A stretch of 61,000 nucleotides of DNA from Symbiodinium natans (lineage: Eukaryota; Sar; Dinophyceae; Suessiales; Symbiodiniaceae). The DNA lies in contig CAJNDS010002524.1 of NCBI GenBank assembly GCA_905221605.1, forward strand, positions 137,749 through 198,748, read 5' to 3'. The position numbers and the translations under genes are program-made. The notes below the pieces were generated by a model, which was given only the letters and a program-made list of their open reading frames with translations, searched no databases and had not been told where the DNA came from. Shown one piece after another: positions 11,246 through 21,929 of this stretch; position 1 is the first letter of the stretch, and each line of letters starts with the position of its first letter.

Positions 11246-11354
11246 CTTGGTAGCCCAGTGGTACCCTTTATTTTTTTTTGGTTCTGGGTTCCCTTATAAA
11301 GCAACCACCCCAAAAAAGGGTGCCCTTATTATAATATGGTTACTGGGCTACTTA
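11246..11354. mobile_element. Introner/MITE-like element, family A, just after the hydrolase stop
   Basis: Ends CTTGGTAGCCCAGTGGTA and TGGTTACTGGGCTACTTAG. It lies 83 bases after the hydrolase TGA, so it is in a 3' untranslated region or in the 5' part of the next gene. Confidence 0.8.
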
Positions 11355-11865
11355 GACATGCGGCAGCGACTCTTGTTCCCACGGGCTAGGTGGGGCTGCC
11401 TGGCAGTGGAGGCCGGGCGTGCCCGCCCAGCGTGGGTCCTGCGGAACCCGCTGCCTAACCCAAAGATGGGTTGGGCACCCCCTCAGCACAAAAGCAAGGA
11501 ACGGCCACACCCCCTACCCCCACTTCTGCTGCTGTTTCATGTGCAATGTTTGGGGTTCTGTACCCCAAAAAGGAAGAAGAAGAGACACTTGAGAAAGTGG
11601 CTCCAAAAGCCAAAGCACGCACTTAGACACCAGGTTGTTTGTGTGGGCGCGTTCCCAACAGCCACAGGTCTCAGATCCTGATCCAAGGTTTTCTCAGCCG
11701 ATGCTCGCACCGCATAATCGCACTCGTGCGAATTCTTCCAGCTGCACACGTTGAACTTGTATAGTTGAGCAAACCCTAAAACCTAAACCCGAAACCCTAA
11801 ACCCTAAACCCTAAACCCCAAACCAATGAACTAAAGCCCGAAGCTTCTGCCACCTTACATCGCAG
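11355..11865. other. Gene-poor spacer with short CCCTAAA tract
   Basis: Open but unrecognised + strand sequence (11,355-11,690) followed by a CCCTAAA tract (11,771-11,825). No promoter element could be recognised. Confidence 0.4.
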
Positions 11866-14800
11866 TGCCGAGGCTGTGCTCAGTGCTCTCGACCGAAGCC
11901 TTCAGCTTCACGGCAGCAATTGGCAGGCTTGCCCCAGGCCTTCTTGAAGGTAGGGTTTGGGGTTTAGGGTTTAGGGTTTTGGGTTTTGGGTTTTGGGTTT
12001 AGAGTTGAGGGCTTGCAGCCCCAAGCCCGAAACCCGAAACCCTGACCCTCTGACGAACCCCCGTAAACCTACACAGACCCCCTAAACCATAAGCCCCCTA
12101 AACCGTAAACCCGGCGCCCTAAGCCCAGTTCTGACCCTAGCCTGCACGGCTGCTAGGGTTTAGGGTTTAGGGTTTAGGGTTTAGGGTTTAGGGTTTAGGG
12201 TTTAGGGTTTAGGGTTTAGGGTTTAGGGTTTAGGGTTTAGGGTTTAGGGTTTAAAGGGCTTCGGCTGCGCATCCCTATCGCGCGCCTTGCGTAGCTTAGC
12301 AGCCCCAGCCCCCAGGTTTAGGGTTTAGGGTTTAGGGTTTAGGGTTTAGGGTTTAGGGTTTAGGGTTTAGGGTTTAGGGTTTAGGGTTTAGGGTTTAGGG
12401 TTTAGCACCCGAACTACTCTCTTCGGGGCTTTCAGGCGCCCAAAGACTCACCAAAAAGACTTGGCCCGGATCTGTGGTCAGGGAGGTGCCTTGAGATTCC
12501 TTTGGGAGCGCCCTGCCAGCCCTCACATTGTTAGCTAAACCCTAAACCCTAAACCCTAAACCCTAAACCCTAAACCCTAAACCCTAAACCCTAAACCCTA
12601 AACCCTAAACCCAGGGGGCTTTAGAGGGGGGGGAGGGTGCCAGGAGGGCTCAGGGGACGGCTCCGCGCTGTCCGAGAGGCTCGCGCACCCATGTATATGG
12701 CCAGCGGCTAGCGCCTAGCGCCTCGCGCAGTTTAGGGTTCGGTTTAGGGTTTAGGGTTTAGGGTTTAGGGTTTAGGGTTTAGGGTTTAGGGTTTAGGGTT
12801 TAGGGTTTAGGGTCTAGGGTTTAGGGTTTAGGGTTTAGGGTTTAGGGTTCAGGGCTCAGGGCCTGACCGCCCTAAACCTCGAACCCCTGGGTCTGGCCCC
12901 CGTGAGGTGGAGAGCTGCCATTGCTCTGCGGTGGCCCCAGATACCGTCAAGGGGGCAGAGCTTTGCCGGAGATGTTGGTTTAGGGTTTAGGGTTTGGGGT
13001 TTAGGATTTAGGGTTTAGGGTTTAGGGTTAGAACCAGCTGAAACTTACGAGCGTGCTGTGAGGTTTAAAAAGAACCCTCAGCTAGCTTTTGAAAGCTCAC
13101 TTAAAACCTACTTCTACACCCTAAACGGCCAAGGTTTGGGGAGGCGGTGTTGCGCATGGCAAACAAATCATGACTATATCAACCCTCTATAAACCCTACG
13201 AAACCTATATTACTTACCCTAACCCTTTATCCTAAACCCTAAACCCTAAACCCCAAACCCTAAACCCTAAACCCTAAACCCTAAACCCTAAACCCTAAAC
13301 CCTAAACCCTAAACCCTAAACCCTAAACCCTACCTATATACTTAAAACCCAAGCCTTCGAGGCTCATGGCCGCCAAGTCCGAAGGGCTGCGCGCCGATGG
13401 GCAGGCGCCTGACCTGCCCAGCCCTAAGGATCCGTGTACCTATATAGAGGGTTTAGGGTTTAGGTTTAGGGTTTAGGGTTAAGGGTTCAGGGTTTAGGGT
13501 TTAGGGTTTGGTATATACTTGGGCCTGAAAAGGGGGTTCCTTATATAGTAGCTTTAGGGGCCAAGTATATGCTAGACTTGCGGAGTGTTAGGGCTTGCAG
13601 GGTTCGGATTTAGGGCTTCAAAGAGCATACCCTAAACCCTAAACCCTAACCCTAAACCCTAAACCCTAAACCCTTTTTATGGGGCTTATGGGGTTTAGGG
13701 CCAAACCCTAACGGTCCATGTACCTAAATGAGGAATACTTGGGCCTTGAAGTACTTCCTGTATAAGGACTTTGGGGCCCAAGCAAAAAACAATGAGGTAC
13801 ATGGACCCTTAGGGTAAGGTTACATGGACCCTTAGGGTAAGGTTCTTGGGCCTTTTTTCGGTGCTAGGACCGTTGAAGAATATCGTCTGGAAGCTGCCAA
13901 CTGCCTGAGCTTGACCAAAGTTTTGAGCCTCAGGGATGTTTATTTAGGTTTTGGGGTTTAGGGTTTAGAGTTCAGGGTTTGGGGCTTAGGTTCTAAAAGC
14001 TCCGTGTCTTGCCATACCCGCGAGCTATGATGAAGGGGTCCGTGAAGATCTCGCAAGAAAAAGACCACACTTTTCCGCTATCAGGCGCACGTCAATGTGG
14101 AGGTTCAAGTGGGGTTACAAGCAGGGAAACGATTGCCTAGAAGAGACGCCTAACGTATTTGGAGGACATATCTCCTACTCATAAACCTACCCATGAGCCT
14201 TGCACGTGAACCCTACGCACAGTAAACCCGAAGAGACTCTAAGCCTGTAAACCCTGAACTCCTACCCCAAAACCCCTATCAATCTCAGACACCCAACTTT
14301 AACTAAGAGATCAAGTGTTTGAGTTGGGACAAGATGTTTCTGTTTGGCATTTACATGTACATAAATATCGAAAGCAAGAGTTATAGAACAATTGTAAAAA
14401 ATGCTACTTCAGCATTAAATTCAATGGATACACTTACAAAATGGAATGGAACCATTGCCATTGGTACAATTGATAGAATTGAAAACTTTGATAACAATGG
14501 TCATGTTCACATCCATTGTCATTTTTAAGGTCGGTTTTTACACAGCTTGACATGAAATCATATAAACAATACAGAATAATGGAAAGGTAACTGAAATTAT
14601 ATAAATAATACAGAATAATAGGAAGGTAACTGAAATTATATAAATAATACAGAATCATAGGAAGGTAACTGAAATTATGTAGAATGTATTTAAGAAAAAA
14701 CACGTCGGAAAGCTCATATCGCGGCCTTCTCAACGGGCCGACACGGGACCCTTGTATCTACTCTATGAGGGGGGGCTTCGTCGTACACTAAGCCCTACAG

Positions 14801-17800
14801 ACCCCAAACCCTAAACCCTAAACCCTAAACCCCAAACCCCAAACCCCAAACCCTAAACCCTAAACCTTAAACCCTAAACCTTAAACCCTAAACCCTAAAC
14901 CCCAAACCCTAAACCCTTAGCCCTAAAGCAGGCGCTGGGTGCCTTGCTCAGCGTCCTCAGCGCCAAGGGCCTCTGGCGTAGAGCCGGGACCTCTGCGGCC
15001 CAACGGATCCGGGTCTACGGGGTCTGTGGGGTTTAGGGTTTTGGGGTTTCGGGTTTAGGGTTTAGGGTTTGGGGTTTAGGGTTTGGGGTTTAGGGTTTCG
15101 GGTTTTGGGTTTAGGGTTTGGGCAGTTTTCCGCCCTGAGTTGCTTCATGGGGGCTATGGTTCGTGTGCCCTAAGCCCGACACCAAAGCCTAACCTTGAGG
15201 CGATGGTTCTGCAAAGGGGCACAGTGACCCATCAGAGCGACGATTCCATTAAGGCAAGGTGTTTCGGCACGGTTTACGTTTTAGGGTTTTAGGGTTTAGG
15301 TTTAGGGTTTAGGGTTTAGGGTTTAGGGTTTAGGGTTTAGGGTTTAGGGTTTTGTTGCACCTTTCTGTTCCCCAAGCCCTGAACCTCAACAGTTGGGCCT
15401 GGCTGACAGTTTTTGGGGCTTCTCATCGGCTACAGTCGCTAGGTCTCCCAGTGGCACCGAGGACCCCCTTCTGAGCTTCGTTCTGTAGCTAACCCAACAG
15501 CCAGAAATAGGGTTTAGGGTTTAGGGTTTAGGGGTTAGGGTTTAGGGTTTAGGGTTTAGGGTTTCCGGTGTAGTTTCGGGTTTCGGACACACTGGGGATC
15601 CCACCTTAGCATGAGTTGCGAAGCCTCGGGAGACCCTGGCCAAGTCATAACTTTCTAGGATATAGGGTTTAGGGTTTAGGGGTTTAGGGTTTAGGGTCTA
15701 GCCGGAGACTCCGGTATCCTTAACAAAAGGACTCTTTCTCAGGTTGCATTTGGCATCCCGAGATAGATGCATTCTAAGGAGCCTTCCTTGATAAACTAGG
15801 ACCCGAAGTAGGCCCTCATTTTCTGTTTTTAGGGTTGGGGTTCCCTTATATTCCCGTTAAAAACCAAGAGGGGTGCCCTTTTTGTTCCCAGGTTACTCCT
15901 GGCTCTTGCCAAGCGAAATGGGTAGTCTCTTGGGTAGTCTTCTGGGCCAAACACCCTAGCGCTCCCGTGCCCTGAGGTCCTCTCCACGCTGCCATGCTTT
16001 CCTTGGGAATTTCGTTTTGCTTCTTTTTTTGCACAACCCGGGGGAAGACAAACCACACCCTATACACCCTATACACCCTTGACACCATTAAACCCTAAAC
16101 ACCCTGCAAACCTTGAGCTTGAAGGCCATCCTAGAAGCTTGTGCCCAAGCAGCACAGGCGACCAAGGCGGGCTGTGCGAAGAGAGAAGTAGAGGGATTCC
16201 GGGTTTGGGGGGCAGGGGTTGAGGGTTTTTAGGGCTGAGGGTTTTTGAGGGGTTTTGGGGGGCTTGAAGTCTTTGTGTGTGACAGTTTGATTTTTTTTGG
16301 GGCTTGATGGGCTTTGGGGTGGGTTTTGGGCTTTGAGGGGTTTAGGGTTGCAGGGCATTAGGGTAGAACTGCCATTTGCGTAAGAAAAAGCCTGCGTATG
16401 GCTGCGTACCCATGAACGCAGGGCTTACAGACTTAGAGTAGTATGGGTCTTATACGGGTATTTCCCAATATATAGGGATACGCCCTATTTGATCCCCCAA
16501 ATAGAATAGAATCCCCCTAAAGGGACACCCCACCCAAAAAGGATACCCCTATTGTCGGAGACCCCTATACGGTTCCAGCTGGTTCCAGCTTCAGGCAAAG
16601 TCCTTTCTGCCGGGTTTCTAGCCCCTAGCACACCCAAACCATGCAAGCCCTGCACCAATCGAAACCCAAAACCCTAAACCCTTAAACCCTGATCACCCTA
16701 AACCCCTACACCCTTACACCCTTAAATCCTTAGACCCTTAAACCCATAAACCCTTAAAACCCTTAAAACCCTTAAAACCCTTAAAACCCTTAAACCCTTA
16801 AACCCTTAAACCCTAAGCCCTTAAGCCCTTAAACCTCATATAAACCCCATATAATCCCCATACAAACCCGAAAAAGCCTGAAAAACCAGATAAACCTGAT
16901 AAACCTTATCAGCCCCATTTAAACCATACAAACCCCATAAACCCCATTAAAACCCTTGAAACCCCACATTAACCCTAGCAGCTCTACGCCCCTCTCGAAA
17001 CCCTCAAGCCCTCCACTTTTTCTTGAGAGCTCGACTCGGAGAGGCTATTGAGCTCCTGAACTCCCTGAGGAGGCCGCTTCGCTCCCCAAACCCTAAACCC
17101 GAAACCCTAAACCCTAAACCCTAAACCCCAAACCCTAAACCCTAAACCCTACAGGGTTCAAAGCTTGTCCCTTTGGAGGTTGCAGCAGGGTGGGGTTCCT
17201 GTGAACCCTCACGTCCCCATAACACCCCCTCAGACTCAAGTCCCGAAATGCCCCTAAGCCATCCCTTATACTCTAAGCCTCTATAAGCTCCGAACACCCT
17301 AAACCCCTAAACCCTAAAGCCCTAAACCCCTAAACCCCTAATTCCCTCCCGAAACCCCGAGATCCCTAAACCCCTAAACCCCTAAACCCCTAAACCCCTA
17401 AACCCCTAAACCCCTAGATCCCTAAACCCCTAGATCCCTAAACCCCTAAACCCCTAAACCCTAAACCCCTAAACCCTAAACCCCTAAACCCCTAAACCCT
17501 AACCCCTAAACTCCTGAACCCCTAAATCCCTGAACCCCTAAACCCCTAAACCCTAAACCCTAAACCCTAAACCTCCAAGCATGGCAGTCCTTCTGCCGGG
17601 GACTTCAACCTGGCTTTGGAGGCTTGCAGCAAGGCCGCAGCCGTCAGTTGGCGAACGATTGACAGCAACAACAGGTTTAAACCCTAAACCCTAAACTCTA
17701 GTGGCCTGCCCTAACAGCCCAAAAAGCCTTCTCCCCCCCCCAACCTCAGAAGCTCTACAAACACTCAACCCGCTCCCAGTTAGATGTTTAAAGGTTTAGG

Positions 17801-20800
17801 GTTAGATCAAGGTTCGGATTTAGGGTTAAGCTACCAGGTCTTGTGCCAACAGCCAACAGGGTTTTACTCATATTATCTCACACGCACACACACCTGACAA
17901 AAGTTACACTTGTTTCATTGCTTATTTCACATAACCTGAAACCCTAATCTTGAAACCCGAACACTTGAAACGCCAAACCGTGAAAAGCCCATGAATCCTT
18001 GATATGAATCTTTTTAACACTTGAAGACCAAAAATACACGATAAGTCGTAGGCCCTAAACCTTGCAACAAGACATGGGCAGTTTCTCTGAAATAAAGGTC
18101 CCCTTTTCGGCTGCTACATCTTGTACGGCACCCTCAGAAGAAGGACCCTAAAAAGGGACCCTCATCTAGAGAACTACCCAAGGGAGTCAAGGCATCCCTA
18201 AACCCTAAACCCTAAACCCGAAACCCGAAACCCGAAACCCTAAACCCTAAACCCTAAACCCTAAACCCTAAACCCTAAACCCTAAACCCTAAACCCTAAA
18301 CCCTAAACCCATAGCCATCCCTAAGAGTTCCCTGAACCAGACCCGCAGACGTCAGGCCGGAGACTGGCAAGAGGCTGCAGCCATCTTGGGGACGATGTCC
18401 AAGGCACGGTAAGGAGAGTGGGTTTAGGGTTTAGGGTTTGGGGTTTTGGGTTCAGGGTTTAGGGTTTAGGGTTTAGGTGTGAGGGTTTAGCGTTTAGTAG
18501 GGTTTGCCCCTCTTCCTGTGCCGAAAATCCTGTGAGTTAGGGCTTGTAGCACATGTGGTCAGACTCACAGGCCTTCGCTTGTCAAAGGAGCCAAAGTAGC
18601 CCGGAGTCCGAAGTGCAGAATGCAAAAATACAAAAAGCTTCCATCACAGGCCCGGTTGCAAGCCAGTGCGAGCGGACCGTGACTCAGCTTTCGCTGTTGC
18701 CTTCCTCACCCGTCAGGCTGGGTTGTCTGGTTTAGGGTTGAGGGTTTAGGGTTTAGGGTTTGGGGTTTAGGGTCCTCCTCCTCCTCCTCCGCTGACGCTT
18801 TTCTATAAAAGGGGAACCGCATTCCTCATGGCGCCAAAAGGGCCCACAGTTTCGATCAAACACCAAACAATTAAACAGAAACCTACAAACCCTATGCAAG
18901 GAACCTCAAGCCCCAACACCTAGAACCTTAATCCCGAAACCTCTATACCCGAGAATGAGAACCTCCCCCCCCCCCCCCGCCCCCCTAAGCCCCCCTAAAC
19001 CTTAAACCCTAAACCCTAAACCCTAAACCCTAAACCCTAAACCCTAAACCCTAAACCCTAAACCCTAAACCCTAAACCCTAAACCCTAAACCCTAAACCC
19101 TAAAACAAACAAAGCAATAGAACTAAGCGGGCCCAGGCCTCATCGCCACTGCCACATCGTCCAGGGCCGTGAAGGGCTTCGAGGTGCCGCTTCTTCCTGT
19201 TTAGGGTTTAGGGTTTAGGGTTTAGGGTTTAGGGTTCAGGGTTCAGGGTTTAGGGTTTCAAGGCTTACAGGGGGTTGTACGGGTTTTAGGGGTTGTAGGG
19301 CTTTCATTGGGTTTCTAGGGGCTTTGAGGGTTTAGGTGTTAGAGGTTTTGGCGGTTTAGGGGCTTTAGGGGCTTCAGGGGCTGTAGAGGTTAAGGGTTTT
19401 AGGGTTTAGGGTTTAGGGTTTAGGGTTTAGGGCTTTAGGTGTTTCACGGGCGAGGGGCTTTGGGAGCTTTACGGGGCTTTGGGGTCTTCAGGGGCCTTCA
19501 GGCTTTGGGAGCTTAAGCAGTCCAACCCTTGCTTCCCTAAACCCTAAACCCTAAACCCTAAACCCTAAACCCTAAACCCTAAACCCTAAACCCTAAACCC
19601 TAAACCCTAAACCCTAAACCCTAAACCATAAACACTACACCCTAAACCCTAAACCCTAAACCCTAAACCCTAAACCCTAAACCCTAAACCCTAAACCCTA
19701 AACCCTAAACCCTAAACCCTAAACCCTAACCCTAAACCCTAAACCCTAGACCCTAAACCCTAAACCCTAAACCCTAAACCTAAACCCTAATCCATTCTTT
19801 GCTCCGGCGTGCTCGGGGTGCCAGGCGCTGGACAAGCTTCGAGAGCACTTCGGGCGTGCGATGGGCGAGAGCAAGGCCCTGATAATTCGGGTTTAGGGTT
19901 TAGGGTTTAGGGCTTAGGGCACTGGAGGGCTTGAAGTGTGGCATTTGGGGGAGGGGGGGTGAGGGGACCCGGGGATGGGGGGGGGGCGGGGGGGTTAGGA
20001 AGGTTTGGCCTTGATCCCTAAACCCTGAACCCGACACACTAAACTCAATTTTTGCAAAAACTCTTCGGTCAAACCTTGAACCCCAAACCCTAAACCCTAG
20101 ACCCCCCACCGAGTAGGTTTGGGCGACTCGCAAGTAAAGAAGGTCGGTGCAAGAAGAGGGCACGAGTGCCCACTGCAACTCACGTCTTCAGACCTTCAGA
20201 GTGCCTCGTGGTTTCAGGGTTTAGGGTTTAGGGTGTCTAGGGTTTAGGGCTTAGGGCTTCTAGGGTTTAGGGTATAGTATGGGGTTTAGGGTTTAGGGCT
20301 TCTAGGGCTTTTGGGGTTTAGGGATAGCTGAGTTGCAGGCGGATGCTGGGAGTGCCATGGTTGCGGCGATGGAGCTGCTTCAGGCAGGATGCGCCGTCGT
20401 GCAAACACAAGAACGGATGCCTCCGAACCTGACGGACCCCCTTTTATTAATTATTTTTTATTTCTTTATTCATTTGTTTATTTATTTATTTATTCATTCA
20501 TTTATTACTTATTATTTTTATCATCATCATTATGGTTATTATTTATTCATTATTATTATGTTTTTTTTTTTGGGGGGGGGGTTGTTCTAGTAACAAGGTA
20601 TTAAGACGTACCCCTGAGTTTGTGCCCGAAAGGTTCCCCTTAATTAACATACTCCTAATACGGCCCTCATACTACCCTAAGGATCTTCAAAAAGGTACCC
20701 CCACAAAACCCCAGGGTGCAACCTTAAGGGTCCAAAGTACAACCCCTAGGGGGGGGGGGTGGGTACGTGAAAGGGGGTACCTCCATTATTTAGGGGGGAC

Positions 20801-20877
20801 ATGCCCACAACAGGAGCGTGACCGCTTGGACGCGCACAGCGCAGGAGCGACGCCAGGGCTTCGGGTTGATGATTTTG
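11866..20877 (+). CDS. Pentatricopeptide-repeat (PPR) type protein gene, first copy
   Basis: Short + strand exons read like PPR helices, which bind organellar RNA in this family. They are 11,866-11,926 (AEAVLSALDRSLQLHGSNWQ, GC donor), about 14,939-15,003 (ALGALLSVLSAKGLWRRA), about 17,580-17,674 (DFNLALEACSKAAAVSW, then G|GTTTAAAC), 18,356-18,408 (AGDWQEAAAILGTMSKA, then GTAAGG), 19,137-19,198 (LIATATSSRAVKGFEVPLL, donor GTTTAGGG), about 19,825-19,889 (ALDKLREHFGRAMGESKAL), about 20,337-20,400 (SAMVAAMELLQAGC) and about 20,814-20,876. The strongest is 18,356, with the W-x-x-A helix end typical of dinoflagellate PPRs. Start and stop were not found, and some repeats must be in exons I did not recognise. 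Nearly every one of these exons has CCCTAAA before it and TTTAGGG after it. One gene or two cannot be settled. Confidence 0.55.
12154..12405 (+). repeat. Two TTTAGGG arrays
   Basis: About 14 copies (12,154-12,253) and about 13 copies (12,316-12,405), separated by a 60-base GC-rich unique segment. Both orientated TTTAGGG. Confidence 0.95.
12535..12855. repeat. Facing arrays: CCCTAAA (12,535-12,612) then TTTAGGG (12,727-12,855)
   Basis: The two arrays flank a 115-base GC-rich segment containing a 20-base palindrome-like GCGGCTAGCGCCTAGCGCC stretch. The outward arrangement (C-rich upstream, G-rich downstream) is the same as around proven exons, but I see no convincing protein here. Confidence 0.85.
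13222..13332 (-). repeat. CCCTAAA array
   Basis: About 14 copies with one CCCCAAA variant. Confidence 0.95.
13420..13575. mobile_element. Family E element interrupted by a TTTAGGG tract
   Basis: Begins AAGGATCCGTGTACCTATATA and ends 'ccttatatagtagctttaggggccaagtatatgc', matching family E at 28,228, but about 65 bases of TTTAGGG repeats (13,449-13,510) replace the middle. Confidence 0.55.
13700..13850. mobile_element. Family E element, diverged
   Basis: Inverted ends CTAACGGTCCATGTACCT and AGGTACATGGACCCTTAG, with 'acttgggccttgaagt' and 'ggggcccaagc' inside. The tail 'acatggacccttagggtaaggtt' is directly duplicated once. Confidence 0.6.
14280..14735. other. AT-rich island with a 39-bp tandem repeat
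   Basis: Base composition changes abruptly to AT-rich. A 69-codon open frame (14,319-14,528) with Asn/Ile/Lys-rich sequence is followed by about 3.5 copies of a 38-39-bp unit built on 'aggtaactgaaattatataa' (14,550-14,675). It resembles organelle-like or foreign DNA in composition but I recognise no homologue. Confidence 0.6.
14803..15120. repeat. Arrays bracketing a PPR-like exon
   Basis: CCCTAAA-type tract at 14,803-14,930 (with CCCCAAA and CCTTAAA variants), the exon at about 14,939-15,003, then a TTTAGGG/TTTGGGG-type tract at 15,030-15,120. Confidence 0.9.
15797..15912. mobile_element. Introner/MITE-like element, family H
   Basis: Runs from CTAGGACCCGAAGTAGGCCC to GGTTACTCCTGGCTCTTG with the usual 'ggggttccctta' and 'gaggggtgccctttt' halves. 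Confidence 0.7.
16674..17575 (-). repeat. Variant telomere-type arrays CCCTTAAA and CCCCTAAA
   Basis: An eight-base unit CCCTTAAA predominates at 16,674-16,835 and CCCCTAAA at 17,290-17,560, each with many copies. A normal CCCTAAA tract (17,092-17,152) lies between them. The change of unit within blocks shows local amplification of mutant repeats. Confidence 0.9.
18196..18310 (-). repeat. CCCTAAA array upstream of a PPR exon
   Basis: About 15 copies, some as CCCGAAA, ending 45 bases before the exon at 18,356. A TTTAGGG tract (18,420-18,500) starts about 10 bases after it. Confidence 0.95.
18998..19105 (-). repeat. CCCTAAA array
   Basis: About 15 copies, lying upstream of the exon at 19,137, which passes directly into a TTTAGGG tract at 19,199-19,256. 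Confidence 0.95.
19533..19790 (-). repeat. Long CCCTAAA array
   Basis: Roughly 36 copies with a few variants (CACTACA, CCCTAGA), one of the longest tracts in the window. It ends 34 bases before an exon-like segment at 19,825. Confidence 0.95.
20440..20581. repeat. (TTTA/TTAT)n low-complexity tract ending in T9-10/G9
   Basis: AT-rich tetranucleotide stretch followed by a T-run and a G-run, the same T-then-G couplet found inside several introners. Confidence 0.8.
20590..20735. mobile_element. Family J element, copy 1
   Basis: Shares 'gtacccctgag..ggttccccttaa', 'ggcccttcatactaccctaaggatctt', 'aaaaggtaccccc' and 'agggtacaaccttaagggtcc' with 20,945-21,090. The two copies are 355 bases apart in direct orientation. 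Confidence 0.6.
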
Positions 20878-20944
20878 TTGGTTTGGGGTTCAGGGTTCGG
20901 GGTTTAGGGTTTAGGGTTTAGGGTTTAGGGTTTAGGGTTTGGCT

Positions 20945-21090
20945 AATTTCAAGGGAGTCATACTCGGACCCCTAAGGATGTACCCCTAAGAGGTTTTCCT
21001 TCTTTCTTTTCCGGCCCTTCTACTACCTCAAGGATCTTAAAAGGGGTCCCCAAAACCCAAGGGTACAACCTGAAGGGCCTGCTGGTTTGG
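20945..21090. mobile_element. Family J element, copy 2
   Basis: Second copy of the element at 20,590, with the same order of segments and roughly 65-70 percent similarity by eye. Confidence 0.6.
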
Positions 21091-21419
21091 TACGCTGAAA
21101 CCTGAACCAACACCCCGCGCGCTCCGTTGCGCTTGGAAGCTGAGTCTAGAAGCATGTTCGCATCAGCCTATAAGCCCTCTAAACCCTAAACCCTAAGCCC
21201 TATAAAGGAGTTGCGGCCCAAGTCTACACCAAGAGCCCCGTAAACCACAAGGAAAATTCCTTGAACTGGGGCTCATGGCCCTTCTTTGAGGGTGGAAAGG
21301 TTATTCTAGGTGAACTTGAACCTCAAACCCTTAGCCCCTGAACCACAAACCATCTAGATGGCGGCGGCCAAAACTCGAAGCTTGCAACAGGACCCGGGGC
21401 CCCGCCCTCCCTTCCCCCC

Positions 21420-21640
21420 CCCGGCCCCCTGCGACAAAGATTTGTAATTAACAAAAGGGTCGGCTCTGCGACAGCCCTCGCCACGACAAGGCCTTATTAA
21501 TGTCCTAAGTCCAAAATCCGACGGCTGCGCGACGGGCTTGAAACAAGCTGCCGCGACAAATGGTTTGTAACTCGGCTGGAGTAGGAGCCTGCGACAAAGT
21601 GGGTTGCGGGCCACAGAAACCTTCATGGGAGGCAATGGAC
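21420..21640. repeat. Dispersed GCGACAAA motifs
   Basis: Four occurrences of (CT)GCGACAAA or GCGACAGC, often followed by a complementary TTTGT, in 200 bases (21,429; 21,466; 21,562; 21,590). A minus-strand open frame spans them but resembles no known family. Confidence 0.4.
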
Positions 21641-21744
21641 CTTTTTAAAGGACCATGCAACTTCCCGTAGGGCATCTAAGGGAAGTTACCTTGGTCCCTC
21701 AATATGGTCCCTTAAAGGGTATGTAAGGGCCCCCCAAGTAAGGG

Positions 21745-21858
21745 CCATGGGGGTGTACGACAATGTTGGGACCCCTGTAATAGACCCCCAAATAGTAGGA
21801 TTCCCTTACAAAAAGGCCCCCAGTAAGGCACCCCTTAATTTTGGAAACCCCCAAAAGG
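21745..21858. mobile_element. Introner/MITE-like element, family D
   Basis: Good copy: starts TGGGGGTGTACGACAATGTT, ends AATTTTGGAAACCCCCA, with the shared core 'atagacccccaaatagtaggattcccttac'. Confidence 0.7.
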
Positions 21859-21929
21859 AAAAGCAAAGGGAACTACCCCTAAACCCTAAACCCTAAACCC
21901 TAAACCCTAAGACGGAGGCTGCTGGCTAC

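Noticed and set aside
14434-14733. Minus-strand Tyr/Leu-rich frame (YNFSYLPIILYYL repeated)
   Set aside because: It is the reverse translation of the 39-bp tandem repeat.
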